From Sphingomonas alpina (GTDB taxonomy: Bacteria; Pseudomonadota; Alphaproteobacteria; Sphingomonadales; Sphingomonadaceae), in contig NZ_CP061038.1 in the NCBI RefSeq assembly GCF_014490665.1, forward strand, positions 248,001 to 312,000: DNA of 64,000 nt, read 5' to 3'. The translations under genes and the position numbers were made by a program. Within the stretch, counting starts at the first letter, position 1; every line of letters begins with the position of its first letter. The notes beneath the pieces were generated by a model. That model did not search any database. It worked only from the letters and a program-made list of their open reading frames with translations, and had not been told where the DNA came from. Below, in pieces: positions 24,648-33,597 of the stretch.

Positions 24648-26843
24648 ATGACTCGAACCGTATCGCGCTGCCTGCCCGCCGTGTCGGCGATTGCCCTGCT
24701 TGTTGCTGGCGCTGCACCCGCCTGGGCGCAGGCCACTGATCAGACTGAGCCGGCTGCCCAGGATGCTGCGGCAAGCGGGGGCGACATCATTGTCACCGCC
24801 AGCAAGCGGTCCGAACGGTTGAGCGATGTCGCGGGTGGCGTGTCCGCCATGACCGGTGCGCAGCTCGAGGCGATCGGCGCGCAGGATTTCAAAGACTATC
24901 TCACCCGTACCTCGGGTGTCGCGTTCAATGAAGGGCCGTCGAACAATTCCGCCGCAGTGATCCGCGGTATCGGCACCACCGCGGGGCTTGATCAGGGACA
25001 GGGCAGTACGGGCTATTTCATCAACGACATCCCGATGAACGAGCCGGGCTACACCATCGTCATTCCCGATATCGACGCGTTCGACGTAGCGCGGGTCGAG
25101 GTGCTGCGCGGGCCGCAGGGGACATTGTTCGGATCGGCGTCGCTTGGCGGCGCAATCAACTTCATCTCCAACCTTGCCGATCCGAGCGGCTTTCATGCGG
25201 CGGCGGAAGGGGCGATCGGCACCACGCGTTTTTCGGCCGGGGAGGTGAACTATCGCGCCAAGGGCATGATCAACGTGCCGATCGTAGCGGACAAGCTGGC
25301 GGTGCGCGTTGTCGCGACGCAGCGGGTGGATACTGGCTATATCGACAATGTCGGCACTGGCGTGAAGGGCTCGAACGACGTCCACACGTTCGGCATGCGC
25401 GGGTCGATCTTCTTCACGCCCGACGTCGATACCACGATCAGCTATCTCGGCCTGTATCAGAAGACCAGGACCGATGATCCCAGCGTCAGCAATCTCGGGC
25501 TTGGCCTGCTTCAGCGTTCGAGCAAGTTCGAAGTCCCGATGATCTTCAAGACGCAGTTGCACAGCCTGCGGCTCGATCACGATTTCGGCTTCGCCACTGC
25601 GACTATGATCGGGACGTACAATCGCAAGACCGGTGACATCTATGACGATTTCACCTCGATCCCGTTCTATGCCGGCCTGAATCCAGGGACACACCACTTC
25701 CTGCAGGCGGGGCAGAGTGACACCTTCTCCTATGAAGTCCGCTTCGCGTCGCCCAAGGGTGAGACGTTCGACTGGCTGATCGGCGCGACGCATATCGACA
25801 CGACCAAGGGCTTTCAGGAACATCTGTCGTCGCCCGGCTATGCCGCGGCGCATCCGGCCGAGGTCGCGGCGGGCCTGACGCGCGGCGACGAATATTATTA
25901 TGGAGCATCGCACACCAAGGGCGACGAGAATGCGCTGTTCGGCGAGGCCAATCTGCATTTCGGCCCGGTCACCATCACTGGCGGCGGCCGGTTGTTCCGT
26001 ACCCAGACCGATACCTATACCGACCAGTTCGGCATCTTTGCCGGCGGCACGGTGATCAATCCACCCTACCGCGTCGAAGATTCGGGCTTCGCACCCAAGG
26101 CATCGATCAAGTTTCAGCCAAATCCTGACCTGATGTTCTATGCGCTGGCCTCGAAGGGCTATCGTTTCGGATCGCCCAACACGCTGCCGCAGCTCGCCGG
26201 CTCGCCGATCCCAGCCGGTACGACGTCGGACAGTTTGTGGAATTATGAGGTCGGCACGCGTTTCAGCCTGATCGACCGCAAGCTCTTCGTCAGCGTCACC
26301 GGCTTCTATATCGACTGGACCAATTTGCAGGTCCGGCTGCGTCGGATGGGTGACGGACTGACCTATGGCGCCAACGCCGGTGCCGCCGAGATCTATGGCG
26401 CCGAAGCATCCGCCACGCTCAATCTGGGCGGCCTGTCGCTCGCATCCAACCTGACCTATCTCGACGCCAAGCTGACCGAGGATATTCCGACCGCGGTGCC
26501 CCCTTTGGCATCGGGCAAGCGGCTGCCCTCTGCGGCGAAGTGGCGCATCTCCAATACCGCCTCTTATAATTTCGGTGGCGCGGCGGCGCCGACGGTGACC
26601 CTGCTGCACCGCTATGTGTCGCGCTCGCCGGGTTTCCTCAACGAGAACACGACCTTTGCGCCCTATCATATCTTCGACGCGCGGGTGTCGGCGAAGATCG
26701 GCGAGTTCACGATCGCCGCGTTCGCGGAGAATATCGGCGACAAGCGCGCCATCACCTTCGGCTATCAGGATTTCGGATCCGGCGCGAGCCGGTTCATCGT
26801 CAAGCCGCGCACCTTCGGCCTGCAGGCCAATTGGGCGATGTGA
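24648..26843 (+). CDS. TonB-dependent outer-membrane receptor
   Basis: 731 residues. Signal peptide ending AWAQA, TonB-box-like GDIIVTASKRSERL, plug with VEVLRGPQGTLFGSASLGGAINFISN and a barrel ending FGLQANWAM. No STN domain, so it is a transport-only receptor of the FyuA/CirA-like group. It is placed between genes for two exported hydrolases, which suggests it imports the peptide or amide they act on (inference). Confidence 0.93.
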   Translation: MTRTVSRCLPAVSAIALLVAGAAPAWAQATDQTEPAAQDAAASGGDIIVTASKRSERLSDVAGGVSAMTGAQLEAIGAQDFKDYLTRTSGVAFNEGPSNNSAAVIRGIGTTAGLDQGQGSTGYFINDIPMNEPGYTIVIPDIDAFDVARVEVLRGPQGTLFGSASLGGAINFISNLADPSGFHAAAEGAIGTTRFSAGEVNYRAKGMINVPIVADKLAVRVVATQRVDTGYIDNVGTGVKGSNDVHTFGMRGSIFFTPDVDTTISYLGLYQKTRTDDPSVSNLGLGLLQRSSKFEVPMIFKTQLHSLRLDHDFGFATATMIGTYNRKTGDIYDDFTSIPFYAGLNPGTHHFLQAGQSDTFSYEVRFASPKGETFDWLIGATHIDTTKGFQEHLSSPGYAAAHPAEVAAGLTRGDEYYYGASHTKGDENALFGEANLHFGPVTITGGGRLFRTQTDTYTDQFGIFAGGTVINPPYRVEDSGFAPKASIKFQPNPDLMFYALASKGYRFGSPNTLPQLAGSPIPAGTTSDSLWNYEVGTRFSLIDRKLFVSVTGFYIDWTNLQVRLRRMGDGLTYGANAGAAEIYGAEASATLNLGGLSLASNLTYLDAKLTEDIPTAVPPLASGKRLPSAAKWRISNTASYNFGGAAAPTVTLLHRYVSRSPGFLNENTTFAPYHIFDARVSAKIGEFTIAAFAENIGDKRAITFGYQDFGSGASRFIVKPRTFGLQANWAM

Positions 26844-26850
26844 TCCACAG

Positions 26851-26881
26851 GCGGGGTGGCCGGCAAAGTCGGCCGCCCCGC
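26851..26881 (+). terminator. Strong hairpin between TBDT and peptidase genes
   Basis: GCGGGGTGGCCG (26851-26862) pairs with CGGCCGCCCCGC (26870-26881) with one G-T wobble and a 7-base loop, 7 bp after the TBDT stop. No T-tract follows. It may be an attenuating or stabilising hairpin that sets expression of the downstream genes. Confidence 0.4.
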
Positions 26882-26901
26882 GCCATCTGGATGGGAATGA
26901 C

Positions 26902-29088
26902 ATGATCGACCGGCGACATCTTTGCGTATCGATGCTGGCCCTGGCCGCCGGGGCGGTCGCCAGGCCGGGCGTGGCGCTGGCCGCCAAGCCGCGCTGGCCG
27001 GTGCCGCCACAGCCCGCGCGCGTACCGACGATCGTCGGCAAGTTCGGCCATCAGCGTAACGATGATTATGCCTGGATGCGGCCGAAGGACTGGCATGCGG
27101 TGCTGCGCGATCCCGCAACGCTCGACGCCCCGATCGCCGCCGCGGTGAAGGCCGAGAACGACTATACCGATGCGATGCTCGCACCGTCGAAGCCGCTGCA
27201 GGCGGCGTTGCTGGCGCGCACTCATGCCGTCGAGGCCGGCGCCGCCGCGCCGATCGAGGTCGAGGATGGCGACTATCTCTATTATCAGCGCCAGCCGGCC
27301 GGCAGCCAATATCCGGTCTTCGCGCGCCGCCCGGTCGGCGGCGGGGCGGAGCAGGTGCTGCTCGATGTCGGCGCCGAGGCGGCGGGCAAACCGTTCTTCG
27401 CGTTGCACTGGGGCGGCACCTTCCACAGCCCCGACCAGAAATTGTTCGGCTGGTCGCAGGACCTGACCGGATCGGGCATATTCGGCATCCGTGTGCGCGA
27501 CATCGCGACCGGCAAGATGGTCGTGACCGACATCGACGAAAGCCATGGCAGCTTCGCCTTCGATGCCGGCGGCCGTTACCTTTTCTGGGTCGGCCGCGAC
27601 GGCAATGGCCATCCCAATTCGGTGTGGCGGCGCGACATGCAGAGCGGCAAGGACGTGCAAATCCATGCCGAGAGCGATCCGGCCTTCTTCATCGAGCTGA
27701 AGACCACCGCCTCGGGCGGCTTCGTGGTGATCCGCATGGCCAACAGCGCACAGACCGAAGCCTGGCTGGTCCCGGCGAGCGATCCGACGGCGAAACCTGT
27801 CCTGGTCGAGAAGCGCGCGCCCGACCTGCGTTACGATGTCGATCACTGGAACGACCGGCTGGTGATCCTGACCGATGTCGATGGCGCGATCGACATGAAG
27901 ATCATGACCGCGCCGGTCGCGACGCCGGGCCGCGCGCATTGGCAGGAGTGGGTGCCGCACGAAGCCGGCCGTTTCATCGCCGCGATCCATCCGTTCAGGG
28001 ACGTGATGGTGCGCGAGGAGTGGCGCGACGCGCTGCCTCGCCTGGTGATGATGGGTAAGGATGGCACGGAGCGCCAGGTTGCGTTCGACGAGCCGGCCTA
28101 TGCCCTGTCGGTGCCGCACGGCCAGGGCTGGGGAGCGTCGGCGCTGTCCTTCATCTATCAATCGCCGCGCCTTGCGCCGCGCCCTTATCGCCTGACACTG
28201 AAGGACGGGGCATCGGCTCCGGCAAAACCGGCTGTGGCCAATCCGGCCTATGATCCGGGCAAATATGATCTCGAGCGGATCGAGGCACAGACCGACGACG
28301 GCGTGCGCGTACCGATCACCATCCTGCGCCGCAAGGGCATGCCGAAGGACGGCAAGGCGCCCTTGTTCCTCTACGGCTATGGCTCGTACGGCGCGACTGT
28401 CGATGCCGCGTTCGAGGCCGGCAAGATCGCCCTGGTCGACCAGGGCTGGACCTATGCCATCGCGCATGTTCGCGGCGGTGCGGAGCGCGGCAATGACTGG
28501 TGGCGGTCGGTGCTCAAGACCGGCAAGAAGAAGAGCTTCACCGACTTCATCGCCTGTGCCGAGCATCTGATCGCCGGGGGCTATGCCGCCAAGGGCCGGA
28601 TCGTCGCGCATGGCTATTCGGCCGGCGGATTGCTGATGGGGGCGGTTTATACGATGCGGCCGGATCTCTGGGCGGGCGTGATCGCGCAGGTGCCGTTCGT
28701 CGACCCACTCAATACGATGGACTATTTCGAGAGCCATCCGCTCGGCCTGACCGCGCTGCCGATCTGGGGCGATCCCCGCGTGCCGGCGGAATATGCCTAT
28801 ATCGCGAGCTATTCGCCCTATGACCAGTTGAAGCCCGCCGCCTATCCGGCCTTGCTTGCGACCGGCAGCGTCGCCGACGAACGCGTCGCTTTCTACGAGC
28901 CGCTCAAGTTCGCGGTGCGCGCGCGGGCGCTGACCACCGCGGGCAATCCGGTGATGGCGCGGATCGCGACCACCGGCGGGCATATGGGCGCGTCGGGCGC
29001 GTCCGCGGCCCTCGCGCAGGAAGCGCTGTTTCACGCCTTCGCCATCTGGGCGGCGGAGCGCAAATGGGGCGCCGTGCCACAGCGATGA
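26902..29088 (+). CDS. Exported oligopeptidase B-like S9 peptidase
   Basis: 728 residues from the ATG at 26902. N-terminus MIDRRHLCVSMLALAAGAVA is signal-like with twin Arg, echoing the amidohydrolase. N-terminal seven-blade propeller (~35-430), then the catalytic domain (LFLYGYGSYG, HVRGGAERGNDWW, Ser in AHGYSAGGLLMG, SVADERV, His in TTGGHMGASG). The layout matches oligopeptidase B (PtrB), which cuts short peptides after basic residues; specificity here is not proven. Its stop overlaps the next ATG (ATGA). Confidence 0.9.
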   Translation: MIDRRHLCVSMLALAAGAVARPGVALAAKPRWPVPPQPARVPTIVGKFGHQRNDDYAWMRPKDWHAVLRDPATLDAPIAAAVKAENDYTDAMLAPSKPLQAALLARTHAVEAGAAAPIEVEDGDYLYYQRQPAGSQYPVFARRPVGGGAEQVLLDVGAEAAGKPFFALHWGGTFHSPDQKLFGWSQDLTGSGIFGIRVRDIATGKMVVTDIDESHGSFAFDAGGRYLFWVGRDGNGHPNSVWRRDMQSGKDVQIHAESDPAFFIELKTTASGGFVVIRMANSAQTEAWLVPASDPTAKPVLVEKRAPDLRYDVDHWNDRLVILTDVDGAIDMKIMTAPVATPGRAHWQEWVPHEAGRFIAAIHPFRDVMVREEWRDALPRLVMMGKDGTERQVAFDEPAYALSVPHGQGWGASALSFIYQSPRLAPRPYRLTLKDGASAPAKPAVANPAYDPGKYDLERIEAQTDDGVRVPITILRRKGMPKDGKAPLFLYGYGSYGATVDAAFEAGKIALVDQGWTYAIAHVRGGAERGNDWWRSVLKTGKKKSFTDFIACAEHLIAGGYAAKGRIVAHGYSAGGLLMGAVYTMRPDLWAGVIAQVPFVDPLNTMDYFESHPLGLTALPIWGDPRVPAEYAYIASYSPYDQLKPAAYPALLATGSVADERVAFYEPLKFAVRARALTTAGNPVMARIATTGGHMGASGASAALAQEALFHAFAIWAAERKWGAVPQR

Positions 29089-29681
29089 AGAGCAAATTCT
29101 CACCCGGTTCGCCGGCCGATGTCGCCGCGTTCGTGCGCGCGCAAATGCTCGCGCTGGTCGTGTCGCATGGCCCCGAGGGTTATGCGACGACGCCGTTGCC
29201 GCTGCTGCCCGAAACCAATGAAGCCGGCGAAATAGTCGAATTCTTCGGCCATTTCGCGCGCGCCAATCCGCAAGCGGCGATGGTACGCGACCAGCCGCGC
29301 GCGCTGATTCTGTTCCAGGGGCCGCATGCCTATATCCCGCCCGCCTGGGTGTCGACGCCAGGTTGGGCGCCGACCTGGAACTATGCGGTCGCGCAGTTCG
29401 AGGTCGACATTCGCTTGCTGCCACAGGAGAACGACCGCGCGATCGCCGAACTGGTGAATGTGCTGGAAGGCCGGAAGGCGGATGCCTGGACCGTGGGGGC
29501 GATGGGCGATCGTTATGCGAAGATGCTCCCGCATATTGTCGCATTCCGCGCGACAGTGATTCGTGCCGAGGCCAAGTTCAAACTCGGCCAGGACGAATCC
29601 GCCACGGCGTTCGAAGAGATCGTCGCCGCACTTGGCGACACGCCGTTGTCGCAGATGATGCGTGCAGCCCGGCAATCGTGA
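29085..29681 (+). CDS. FMN-binding PaiB-like protein
   Basis: 198 residues from the ATG at 29085. Split-barrel flavin fold (VAAFVRAQMLALVVSHGP, ATTPLPLLPE, GHFARANPQ, LILFQGPHAYIPPAWV, TWNYAVAQFEV) characteristic of the PaiB family, first described as a negative transcriptional regulator but structurally an FMN/haem-binding protein. Coupled by 4 bp to the peptidase and overlapping the next ATG by 1 bp (TGATG). Its role in the cluster is unknown. Confidence 0.88.
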   Translation: MKSKFSPGSPADVAAFVRAQMLALVVSHGPEGYATTPLPLLPETNEAGEIVEFFGHFARANPQAAMVRDQPRALILFQGPHAYIPPAWVSTPGWAPTWNYAVAQFEVDIRLLPQENDRAIAELVNVLEGRKADAWTVGAMGDRYAKMLPHIVAFRATVIRAEAKFKLGQDESATAFEEIVAALGDTPLSQMMRAARQS

Positions 29682-30610
29682 TGCCCGACGATCTCGATCC
29701 CGATATCCGCGTCTTCCATCGCCGGGTGATGGCCGATTATGCGCGTCACGGTGCGGACGGCCCGGTCGATGTCGCCGACCGCCGGCGGATCGCGGCGCTG
29801 GTACGGGAGCCGTGGAACATCGGCGGGCCGGTGATGGCGTCGACTCGCGAGCTGCAGGTGGGGGGCGTGCGCGTCCGGCTCCACCGGCCAGGCGATGCGC
29901 CGGACCTGCCGGTGCTGGTCTATCTCCATGGCGGCGGCTGGGTGTTGTTCAGCATCGACACGCATGACCGGCTGATGCGCGATTATGCCGCGCGTAGCGG
30001 CTGCGCGGTACTTGGCGTGGAGTATAGCCTCAGCCCCGAGGCGCGCTATCCACAGGCACTGAACGAGATCGACGCCGTGCTTGGCTGGCTGCGCGCCGAG
30101 GGGGCTGCGCTTGGGCTGGATCCGCAGCGGATCGCGATCGGCGGCGATTCCGCCGGCGGCAATCTGTCGCTCGCGACTGCGTTGCGGCTGCGCGATACCG
30201 GCCGCGACTGGATCAGTGCGATGCTGCTCAATTACGGTGCGTTCGACACCGCGCGGTGCGCATCGCACGCGCGGTTCGACAGCGACGACTATATCCTCAA
30301 CCCGGACGAGATGGACGCGTTCTGGGACGATTATCTCGGCGATGCGGACCGTAACGATCCCTATGTCCGGCCGCTGCTCGCTGACCTGACCGGCTTGCCG
30401 CCGGCGTTCCTGTGCATTGCCGAATGCGACATATTGGCGGACGAGAATCGCGCGATGGCGGCGCGTCTCGCTGCAGCGGGCGTGGCGGTCGAGGCGCGGG
30501 TCTATCCGGGCGCGACGCACAGCTTCATCGAGGCGGCGAGCATTGCACCGCTCGCCGCGCGTGCGATCGAGGACGCTTCGCGCTGGCTTGCCGAACAGTT
30601 GAAGCGTTGA
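29681..30610 (+). CDS. HSL-family alpha/beta hydrolase (esterase)
   Basis: 309 residues from the ATG at 29681. Oxyanion motif YLHGGGWV, nucleophile in GGDSAGGN, acid Asp in CIAECDILADE and His in GATHSF: all residues of a hormone-sensitive-lipase type carboxylesterase. No signal peptide, so cytoplasmic. It probably cleaves an ester or amide product imported by the cluster. The frame is open upstream inside the previous gene; the ATG overlapping its stop is the sensible start. Confidence 0.9.
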   Translation: MPDDLDPDIRVFHRRVMADYARHGADGPVDVADRRRIAALVREPWNIGGPVMASTRELQVGGVRVRLHRPGDAPDLPVLVYLHGGGWVLFSIDTHDRLMRDYAARSGCAVLGVEYSLSPEARYPQALNEIDAVLGWLRAEGAALGLDPQRIAIGGDSAGGNLSLATALRLRDTGRDWISAMLLNYGAFDTARCASHARFDSDDYILNPDEMDAFWDDYLGDADRNDPYVRPLLADLTGLPPAFLCIAECDILADENRAMAARLAAAGVAVEARVYPGATHSFIEAASIAPLAARAIEDASRWLAEQLKR

Positions 30611-30679
30611 GCCGATGCTTGCCGCCTGCGGAGGGCTGGCCCATGAAGCGGCCTGAATTGATGAGGTGATCGGGGTCCA

Positions 30680-32143
30680 ATGCTGCGACCATGGAAGGTG
30701 ATGCTGTCCGAGCGGATCAGCGCTGCGCGGTCGATGCCGCTCTACCTCCAGATCGTCCATGCGCTGATCCATGAGATTCAACGCGGACGCCTTGCGCCGG
30801 GCACGTATCTGCCGAGCAGCCGCGAACTCGCTGCGACGCTCGAGGTCAATCGCAAGACGATCGTGCTCGCCTATGACGACCTGACTGCGCAGGGTTGGCT
30901 CGAATCCAGGGGTACGCGCGGTACGATGATTGCTGCGAACCTGCCCGAACAGCCGCTCGAGCTGCACGGTGTCAGCGCACCGTCCGACACTGCCGAATTT
31001 CCCTTCGCAATGACCGAGAGCGCGCCCTTCGTGCTGTCGGGCAGCGACTGGCTGACCTTTGACGAGGGCACGCCCGATTGCCGGCTGTTTCCGACCGAGC
31101 TGCTCGCCCGCGCCTATCGCGACGCGATCGGACGGGCGCGGCGCGGCAACCGGCTGCGCTATGGCGATCCGCGCGGGTCGGCGGTGCTGCGCCAGTGCAT
31201 CGCCGACATGCTCAATGCGCAGCGCGGGCTGGTCGCGGGTATCGACAATATCTGCATCACGCGCGGCAGTCAGATGGGCGTGTCGCTCGCGGCGAGGATC
31301 CTGCTTGCGCCGGGCGACACGGTGCTGATGGAATCGCTGAGCTACGCGCCCGCCGCCACCGCGTTCCAGGCGATGGGCGCCAGGGTGGTCGGCGTGCCGC
31401 TTGACCGCGACGGTATCGATGTCGAGATGGTCGAGCGCATGTGCCGGCTGCACCGCGTCCGCGCGATCTTTCTGACGCCGCACCACCAGTTTCCCACCAC
31501 CGTTGCGCTGCGCCCCGAGCGGCGCTTGCGGTTGCTCGAACTCGCGCGGCAATTCGCCTTTGCGATCATCGAGGATGATTACGATCATGAATATCATTTT
31601 GAATCGCAGCCGTTGTTGCCGCTCGCCAGCTACGCGCCCGGGCGGATCATCTATATCGGCTCGCTGTCCAAGCTGACGCTGCCGAGCCTGCGCATCGGCT
31701 ATATCGTCGCGCCGACACGCGTGATCGACGCCATCGCGCATCAGGTCATGTCGCTCGACCGACAGGGCAACACGCTGACCGAGGATGCTGTCGCCGAGCT
31801 GATCGATGCCGGCGAGCTGCGTCGCCATGCGCGCAAGATGAACATCGTCTATGCCGCGCGACGCGACGCCTTCGCCGCGGCGCTCAAGCGTCATCTCGGC
31901 GGGCTGGCCGAGTTCGATGTGCCCGATGGCGGGCTCGCCTTCTGGCTGCGCTTCAGCGACCCGGCGCTACTCGATCGGATCGACCGCAACGGCGCGGCGG
32001 TGGGGCTGCGCTTCGCGCCCTCCACCTCTTATGCGACCGCACCGTCGGTGGAGCGCGGCCTGCGGCTCGGCTTTGCCAGCCTTGACGAGACGGAGGCGAA
32101 TGACGCGCTGCGCCGTTTGCGCGCAGCCGCCGACCTTAAATGA
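30680..32143 (+). CDS. MocR/PdxR-type regulator (GntR wHTH plus aminotransferase domain)
   Basis: 487 residues. GntR wHTH at ~15-85 (PLYLQIVHALIHEIQRGRLAPGTYLPSS, LAATLEVNRKTIVLAYDDL), then an aminotransferase-like domain with EDDYDHEYHF and PLP lysine in GSLSKLTLPSLRIGYI. It closes the catabolic cluster 22906-32143 in the same direction. This differs from the usual divergent MocR arrangement, so its target could be the cluster itself or a distant gene. Confidence 0.88.
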   Translation: MLRPWKVMLSERISAARSMPLYLQIVHALIHEIQRGRLAPGTYLPSSRELAATLEVNRKTIVLAYDDLTAQGWLESRGTRGTMIAANLPEQPLELHGVSAPSDTAEFPFAMTESAPFVLSGSDWLTFDEGTPDCRLFPTELLARAYRDAIGRARRGNRLRYGDPRGSAVLRQCIADMLNAQRGLVAGIDNICITRGSQMGVSLAARILLAPGDTVLMESLSYAPAATAFQAMGARVVGVPLDRDGIDVEMVERMCRLHRVRAIFLTPHHQFPTTVALRPERRLRLLELARQFAFAIIEDDYDHEYHFESQPLLPLASYAPGRIIYIGSLSKLTLPSLRIGYIVAPTRVIDAIAHQVMSLDRQGNTLTEDAVAELIDAGELRRHARKMNIVYAARRDAFAAALKRHLGGLAEFDVPDGGLAFWLRFSDPALLDRIDRNGAAVGLRFAPSTSYATAPSVERGLRLGFASLDETEANDALRRLRAAADLK

Positions 32144-32536
32144 TCAGCGCTTCGCCTTCTTCACCAGCGTCACCGGCTGGAACTGACCCAGGCCGCAGCT
32201 TGCGCCCCGAATGGTCGGCGGCGATTGCAGCACGGTGATGATGTCGACCGAACAGAGCTGGTTGAGCGAAGTCTTGTAACTGAAGCTCTCCTCGAACCCC
32301 AGGCCCGGGCAGCTTTGCGGCAGTGTGTTGCGATAGATCTTGCCGCCCTGCATCTCGAAATCGATCACCTGGTCGCTGCGCACATGGCTCTGGCGGATGC
32401 GGTTGAGCTGGATGCAGCTTTCGGACTTGCCGGCGGGCGTTGCCTCCGGAACCTGATTGCGGTCGCGCGCGATGCCGGGAGCGGCGATCGCCGTGACGAT
32501 CAGGATGGGGGCAAGTGCGATGAGCAGGGTGCGCAT
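32144..32536 (-). CDS. Hypothetical exported protein
   Basis: 130 residues from the ATG at 32536 (AGGAGATCTAGCT leader). Signal peptide MRTLLIALAPILIVTAIAAPGIA. The mature part has Cys in ESCIQL, QSCPGL, QLCSVD and ASCGLG, so two disulfides are plausible, and it contains RQSHVRSDQVIDFEMQGGKIYRNTLP. Pattern common in uncharacterised sphingomonad secreted proteins; no function assigned. It follows nth by 2 bp and is convergent with the MocR gene. Confidence 0.8.
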   Translation of the reverse strand: MRTLLIALAPILIVTAIAAPGIARDRNQVPEATPAGKSESCIQLNRIRQSHVRSDQVIDFEMQGGKIYRNTLPQSCPGLGFEESFSYKTSLNQLCSVDIITVLQSPPTIRGASCGLGQFQPVTLVKKAKR

Positions 32537-32538
32537 AG

Positions 32539-33201
32539 CTAGATCTCCTGGTGCGCCGTGCCTTTTGGGGCGGGCGTCTTGGGCTTGAACGCACACAGGT
32601 CGCGAACGATGCAGCGCCAGCATTCGGGCGTGCGTGCCTTGCAGGTGTATCGGCCGTGCAGGATTAACCAGTGATGAGCATGGAGCCGGAAGGGCTGGGG
32701 CGTCACCTTGTCGAGTACCAGCTCGACCGCCAGCGGCGTCTTGCCGCGTGCCAGGCCGGTGCGGTTGCCGACGCGGAAGATATGCGTGTCGACCGCGAAG
32801 GTCTCATGCCCGAACGCGGTGTTGAGCACGACATTGGCGGTTTTGCGCCCCACCCCGGGCAGCCTCTCCAGCGCGTCGCGATCGTCCGGCACCTGGCCGC
32901 CATGATCGCGGATCAGCGCTTCGGACAAGGCGATGACGTTCTTCGCCTTGGTGTTGAACAGGCCGATCGTCTTGATGTGCTGCTTCAGTTCGGCCTCACC
33001 CAAGGCGACCATCTTCGCGGGCGTGTCGACTTCCTCGAACAGCAGCCGGGTCGCCTTGTTGACCCCCACATCGGTCGACTGGGCGGAGAGGGCAACGGCG
33101 ACCAGCAACTGATAGGGATTGCCGTATGCGAGCTCGGTTTCGGGGTGCGGATTGTCGGCGGCGAGGCGGGCGTAGAATTCGACGACGTCGGCGCGCTTCA
33201 T
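32539..33201 (-). CDS. nth: Endonuclease III
   Basis: 220 residues from the ATG at 33201. The HhH-GPD DNA glycosylase/AP lyase removes oxidised pyrimidines. The helix-hairpin-helix LPGVGRKTANVVL carries the catalytic Lys120 and VDTH the Asp138, the same numbers as in the E. coli enzyme. The C-terminal [4Fe-4S] motif C-X6-C-X2-C-X5-C is intact (CKARTPECWRCIVRDLC). The start overlaps the stop of the membrane-protein gene (ATGA). Confidence 0.95.
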   Translation of the reverse strand: MKRADVVEFYARLAADNPHPETELAYGNPYQLLVAVALSAQSTDVGVNKATRLLFEEVDTPAKMVALGEAELKQHIKTIGLFNTKAKNVIALSEALIRDHGGQVPDDRDALERLPGVGRKTANVVLNTAFGHETFAVDTHIFRVGNRTGLARGKTPLAVELVLDKVTPQPFRLHAHHWLILHGRYTCKARTPECWRCIVRDLCAFKPKTPAPKGTAHQEI

Positions 33202-33596
33202 GCCGCACCGGTCATGGCATCGTCGCGGCGCCGCATCGCCATGCCCTGGAGGACCAAAGTGGCCAGCGCGACGACCTGCCACAGTGCCCAGAGCGAGAGC
33301 CACAGCCAGGCGATGCCGCCGACGCGGTGCATATATCCCACGCCTTCGCTTATCGTGGCGTTCAGCAACAGCAGGTCGAGCACCACGGCAAGAATGACGA
33401 TGGCGACGCTCATGCCGACCTCGCCGCGATCGGCGCGGGCCAGACGAACGGCGGCGAGCGGGAACAGAATCGGGCACGCCAGGGAGAAGAAGAACGGCGT
33501 GACCCAGCCATGGCCTGCGCCGGTCATCGCCAGCGCGACATACAGGCTGAACAGGCCGACCAGCACGCCGATTGCGCCGCCGAGGATCGCTTTCAT
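33198..33596 (-). CDS. Small integral membrane protein
   Basis: 132 residues with four hydrophobic segments (LGGAIGVLVGLFSLYVALA, WVTPFFFSLACPILFPLAAV, MSVAIVILAVVLDLLLLNA, WLWLSLWALWQVVALATLVL). Lies between dapB (1-bp gap) and nth (4-bp overlap), so it is co-transcribed. No family recognised. Confidence 0.78.
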   Translation of the reverse strand: MKAILGGAIGVLVGLFSLYVALAMTGAGHGWVTPFFFSLACPILFPLAAVRLARADRGEVGMSVAIVILAVVLDLLLLNATISEGVGYMHRVGGIAWLWLSLWALWQVVALATLVLQGMAMRRRDDAMTGAA

Positions 33597-33597
33597 C

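Noticed and set aside
24585..29544. Two very long minus-strand open frames (over 800 codons each) opposite the TBDT and peptidase genes
   Set aside because: Arg/His-rich translations without domains, exactly mirroring real plus-strand genes with recognisable motifs.
29513..31894. 793-codon minus-strand frame
   Set aside because: Antisense shadow of the esterase and MocR genes; no start signal or family features.
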